A stretch of 64,000 nucleotides of DNA from Hydra vulgaris. Its lineage: Eukaryota > Cnidaria > Hydrozoa > Anthoathecata > Hydridae. The translations under genes and the position numbers were made by a program. The notes under the pieces are model-generated. The model was not told the origin of the DNA. It did no database searches and was given only the letters and a program-made list of their open reading frames with translations. The DNA lies in the NCBI RefSeq assembly GCF_038396675.1, contig NC_088933.1:43437001-43501000 (forward strand), written 5' to 3'. This document shows, piece after piece, positions 59,745 to 64,000 of the stretch (position 1 is its first letter; every line of letters begins with the position of its first letter).

Positions 59745-62495
59745 ATAAATCAAAAAATAACTCATTTTCACAACCTTAAAAACTATGTATGGTCGAACAT
59801 TTTTAAATAAGTTTTTAAAGCAATTTTTTTTATTGCAGCCATTTTGCTATAATTTGTTAATAATTAATTTCTTTATCGATTATTTTTATATCATATTTTT
59901 ACTAAAATAATTTCTATGCTGGTTTATCTTTCTTAGGTCTATCTTGTCTTTATATAGTTTTGTTTATTAAAACGATATCAATCTTTATTTCAAATGGTAT
60001 TCACAAGAAAGATTAAAGGAATAAAATAAGGGAAGGTGTTGAATATATTCAAAGTACTGCCTGCTTTGTAAAAAGAAAAAAAAGAAAAAGACGGAAAAAA
60101 ACACATACTAAAACTTTTTAGCCCCTGTGTTAATCCGATTGCTGTCATTAGGTTAACCTAATTTCAGCATGTTTTCCACCTATTGCATAATCTAACATCA
60201 TGTGCAATCCTGTCCGCTTTCTCAATGCATTCTTTCTAACACGACTACTTCTATCTTTTACACAAAGATAACTTCGTTCTTCCAAAATTCACTTTACTCT
60301 TGGCTGTAAAGCGGTTATGACGCTCTATCTTGGGGGGCTGAACATGTCTTTGCGTGCCTTGGTATGGTGGTCTGTTAGCGTGCCTCTGTATGGCAATTAG
60401 CCGGAGGAGAATAAACCACAATACCAAAAAAAAAAAATGGTTTGATTTGAAAATCATTTTGGCCCAAAGTATTCAGCACAAAGATTCTACCCCTCCATAG
60501 AATTATCTCCAGATATCAATCTTGCTTTTAAATATTAAGTTATATTTAGATGAATTAATCAAAATCACAAAAAGTTGCTTTAATATTAATGTAAAATATT
60601 TTATTGAAATTTCCTTTTCGAAGTCTAAAAAACTTAATTTTAAAAGTAGAACCAACCATTGTTGCTATTATGAGCAAAAAAAAAATATATATATTTTTAA
60701 GGCAGATATGAGAGGATGCAAAATATTCTTCTCAGGTATTTTTGTCTATTTTTATAATCGATTAATTGTGTAATATTTATAATAATAATTTTTATATTTA
60801 TTATTATAATACTATTTTGTGTTCATAAATACAATTTTTTTATAATTCGATTGATAATACAGCATTAACTTCCCAATATTCTAGTAGTTGTAAATGTAAT
60901 GTTCACACTTAAAACTAAAAAGAAATCTCTCTATAAATGCTTTTTTTAAATCAAATAATATTTCACTTAGTCTAAAAAATGAATACTTTATTTCTGCTTT
61001 CAGTGTTTAGAAAGTGAAGGTATAGCTCCCGTTTTCTGAGTTATAACATGACGTACAATTAGTTTTACTGAGTTTCACATAATACATACACAACAAAAAA
61101 AAGGTGCAATTTTACCCACAAACCATTTAGGATCTATTAAGGGCTATAAAAAAATTAATACTAATAAATAAAAATAAGATTTTAACTGACTCAAAAACAT
61201 TATCCGAAATGAAGGTTGGTTTTACAAATTTATAACAACATTAAAAATTTTATGTTAATTACCATTATTAATTTTAAATTAATGACTAGAGCATATATGT
61301 AAATGTATGAACTATTTTTGGAAAACTCGTGCCCACTGGGTACTTATATTCATACGAATAATATCAAATATATTTTACAAAACACAGTGCTCAATGTTCT
61401 TAAAAGAACAGAGCAATGAATTGTTAGAAGTTGTATAACTAAATGAATATACAAAAAATATTTATTTGTATAATATACCTAATTAGTTTTGTTGAATAAT
61501 AGCGTACTCATTCACAAAATTCTTCAAACTTTCTAAGCTCTTGAAAATGAGTTAATTCTAGATTTTAACCATGTTTGAAAACCTTAACTAATTTATACGT
61601 AATGTCTGAATCTGTTTATGCGTTTTCAATGAATTTCCGAGAAATATTCAGTTCTATGAATAACTAATAACTGTATAGAAATAATAAAAAAAAATTATTT
61701 TTGTGAAGCAAAATTAAAATTTTATAAATTCAAATAAAAAATCTTAAAACTTTTGATAGCCAAACAATATTAAAGAATTTGGACTTTGAACACCGCAACA
61801 AGTAACTGTGACTCCATGGTCATAGTGTATAATTTAAGGGTGCATACTTATTAAACTTTTATAGATTTTGCATAGCTTAACTGAGATTACAGAAACTGTG
61901 CAAAATTTGTGCTAAACTTTAAAAAGATCTTAAGGGAAAAAAAAAGTTTATTTTTTGATAAAGTGAATTATTGTAATAAATAATTTTACTTGTAATTAAA
62001 ATATTTAAAACGAGTTTTTTTTAAAGTGATAAATTAAAGTGATCTAATTTCTAATAAATTTAAATTAGCGACTATTACTGGAAACTTTAAACAGCTTTAT
62101 TAAAAAACAGTAAAAACCATATAAAGTTCACTTATTAAAACTAAATAAATAATTTTCGACTACTCTTAAATTATTTAGTAACCTTATCATTCTGAAAGAT
62201 CCTAGAAGTGCGGATTCAAATAAAAACCGTAATGTTTTTAGAATGCACGATTTTTAGTTACTGAAATTTTTGACATTAAAAAACGGATTTAAAAAGAAAC
62301 TATGATTGTATTAGCCCTTTTGTTATCAGACCCGTAGTAATGGTTATGCGATAGGTGCGGTTGCACGAGCCAAAACTTAATTAGGGCTGAAAACAATAAT
62401 TTGCAACCAAAGAGTATGTCTGTTGATGTTGCCTCAAAAAGATTAAATCTTTACATTTTTGAGGGCAATATTTTTTTTTTCTTCTATCATATGGA
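59745..62495. other. no gene seen; one GC-richer patch
   Basis: Mostly AT-rich. At about 60240-60460 a patch of clearly higher GC could be an old transposon or exon fragment, but no family is recognisable in any frame. Confidence 0.4.
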
Positions 62496-62499
62496 TTGT

Positions 62500-62733
62500 T
62501 AAGCGCCAAACCAGCCTGTACAAAAAAGTTGAAAAAAATTAGTTTATATTAAAAAATGATTTATGTAGTGTTTCTTTGCAAACACCAAAATACTCTAATT
62601 AAAATTTTTAAGTGCACTGAACTGCAATTAATTTTAATTTTTTCGGTTTAGTGACTTTTGTTAAAGACTTTTAAACTTTGTGTCAAATTATCTCATTTTA
62701 TTATATTCGTTGAATAGGCTGGTTTGGCGCTTA
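62500..62733. mobile_element. 230-bp MITE (Tc1/mariner type)
   Basis: AGCGCCAAACCAGCCT at 62502-62517 and its exact reverse complement at 62716-62731 are flanked by TA on both sides. The AT-rich interior has no coding capacity. Confidence 0.8.
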
Positions 62734-62734
62734 C

Positions 62735-63290
62735 TCATCTATATATTACTAGATTTTTAGTGATAATTTTGAGTTGTGCGGGTTGCTCGTTTTCTTTCAC
62801 TTTAGATTGGTTAACAAAATTCGAATAAAGTATCTAAGACAGCGTTAGAGTTTTTTGAAGACTCTATTGTGTTTGTTTAATTTTAAAAGGGTTTTTATTA
62901 GAGTATATTACCATTTGATTGTTTTTGGTTTATTTATGCTGGAAGTATCTATTAGGTTTAAATGGTCTTAGAGGGAAATTTATTAGTATTATCTGTTTGC
63001 ATACTTTAGTTGCTTCAGTGTTGTTCTGGTGTTTTTATTAGAATTTTAATTTATTGTGCTTAGCGTTTTCTACCGGTGGTATGGTATGCGATTTATTTAG
63101 TTATTTTTATTTATATTGTACAGTAGATCTACACTTTTTATATTATATCATCAAAAAATATTAGTATTTTACAAACTTGTGTATGGTTGGGTTTTGGCTA
63201 TTTGTAGTGAGCCCTTTTTTACTGCAGTGTGGATTAGGGGTAAGTTGCAGGCTAAAGTATAAGTAGCAATGACGTTTGCCTGATGAGATA
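62735..63290. other. no gene seen
   Basis: AT-rich, slightly GT-rich on the plus strand; no supported frame. Confidence 0.5.
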
Positions 63291-63293
63291 AAC

Positions 63294-64000
63294 TATTAGG
63301 TAACCAAAAAAGTTCGTGCGGTTTTTGGTAATTGAATTGTTTTTAGCATTTTTTACAACACCCACATCGCACAAGGCAAGTAGCTTTGTTGCGTAATAGA
63401 ACGCGTGTGTCACGCGCAGTTGCTGCACATATAGTGTAGGCTTGTAACGAGCTTACAGGAAAGGTTTAGTGTAAAGAAAGGATGGCAACCCAACCAACGA
63501 TTATTCGATCTTGCTTACTTTACGAGTTCAAACTTGGAAGGAATGCAACACAAGCGGCCAAAAACATCTGCACAGCATTTGGAGAAGGTACAGTAAGTGA
63601 ACGCACAGCACAGAAGTGGTTTCAGCGATTCTCTTCGGGAGATGAGTCCATCGAAGACCTGCAGCGTTCTGGACGCCCATTGTTGGTTGATGAGGATGAA
63701 CTGAAGGATGCTGTCGAGTCTGACTCCAGCCAAACTTGCCAAGAACTTGCAGTGAGGTTTGCTGTGAGTGTTGAAACCATCCGCCTGCATCTGCATGCGA
63801 TTGGGAAAGCGTGGAAGCTAAGTCGGTGGGTTCCGCACAAATTGTCGATCGACAACAAGAAGCAACGGCTTACGATCTGCACATCACTTTTATCACGCCA
63901 CAATGTTGAGCCTTTTCTTGATCGTTTATTGACATGCGACGAAAAATGGATTGTGTACAACAATACCAAGCGTTGCTACCATTGGTTGTCCCTCGATGAC
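63294..64000 (+). mobile_element. mariner transposon, 5' half (runs off window)
   Basis: A TA at 63294-63295 is followed by TTAGGTAACCAAAAAAGTTC and then GTGCGG, a typical mariner terminal repeat, 186 bp before the transposase ATG. Confidence 0.9.
63482..64000 (+). CDS. mariner transposase (partial, 173 codons visible)
   Basis: Cut-and-paste transposase of the mariner family. MATQPTIIRSCLLYEFKLG opens the N-terminal DNA-binding domain. A first helix-turn-helix (NATQAAKNICTAFGEGTVSE) is followed by the WFQRFSSGDESIEDLQRSGRP block that ends in the conserved GRP linker. A second helix-turn-helix region, SSQTCQELAVRFAVSVETIR, comes next. The catalytic domain begins with KLSRWVPHKLS, where mariners usually have the WVPHEL motif, and LLTCDEKWIVYNN, whose Asp153 is the first of the DD34D triad. 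The frame is open to the window edge, so intactness of the remaining two Asp residues cannot be judged. Expected full length is about 340-350 aa. It is GC-richer than its surroundings, suggesting a relatively recent insertion. Confidence 0.92.
   Translation, partial: MATQPTIIRSCLLYEFKLGRNATQAAKNICTAFGEGTVSERTAQKWFQRFSSGDESIEDLQRSGRPLLVDEDELKDAVESDSSQTCQELAVRFAVSVETIRLHLHAIGKAWKLSRWVPHKLSIDNKKQRLTICTSLLSRHNVEPFLDRLLTCDEKWIVYNNTKRCYHWLSLDD

Noticed and set aside
63515..63969. Minus-strand frames of 93 and 115 codons at the right end
   Set aside because: Antisense shadows of the mariner transposase on the plus strand.

Overview
The window looks like genomic DNA of a brown-type Hydra (cnidarian). 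It is strongly AT-rich and broken by long (AT)n tracts. It is packed with animal transposons: CR1/L2-type LINEs, mariner/Tc1, Kolobok, hAT- and pogo-type MITEs, tRNA-derived SINEs and a decayed Polinton. It carries only a few gene-like segments. Genus is an inference from composition, repeat content and the published CR1-driven genome expansion of brown hydras; no diagnostic marker gene is present.

Layout. 0.1-2.2 kb: 3' end of a minus-strand gene built from a tandem array of 96-nt phase-symmetric mini-exons, one split by a hAT-type MITE with a perfect 8-bp target duplication. 4.4-7.5 kb: a pogo-like MITE and a 301-bp inverted duplication carrying a SET-domain exon. 7.5-15 kb: mostly non-coding, with AT tracts, small palindromes and a SINE-like head. 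15.4-16.8 kb: a LINE relic with a tRNA-derived SINE inserted. 18.8-21.4 kb: a Kolobok-type transposon (TTAA duplication, frameshifted transposase). 21.6-22.5 kb: a Tc1-like relic. 22.9-25.8 kb: an apparently intact 2.9-kb DNA transposon with a 599-aa DDE-type transposase, a promoter-like leader and a poly(A) signal. 25.8-34.1 kb: nested tandem and inverted MITE/(AT)n units, into which an intact 4.4-kb LINE with two ORFs has inserted. 35-36.1 kb: LINE relic. 37-41.3 kb: decayed Polinton (integrase and protein-primed-type DNA polymerase B), containing a palindromic self-duplication.

42.5-52.3 kb: an uninterrupted 3,258-codon minus-strand gene of the large DUF6606/DUF3638/DUF3645 family. It has an intact SecA/SF2-like ATPase core (GEGKT, DEAD, RGTD and an arginine-rich motif VI). 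This is the main cellular gene of the window and its function is unknown. 52.5-64 kb: a 62-bp minisatellite, AT tracts, a Tc1/mariner relic, a second SINE copy, two LINE relics on opposite strands, a 230-bp MITE, and the 5' half of a mariner transposon running off the end.

How it fits together: most of the sequence records layered mobile-element insertion, often into (AT)n tracts, followed by decay. Several independent inverted self-duplications suggest that AT-rich DNA here is prone to template-switch rearrangement. The elements that look intact are the 599-aa transposon, the two-ORF LINE and (as far as visible) the terminal mariner.
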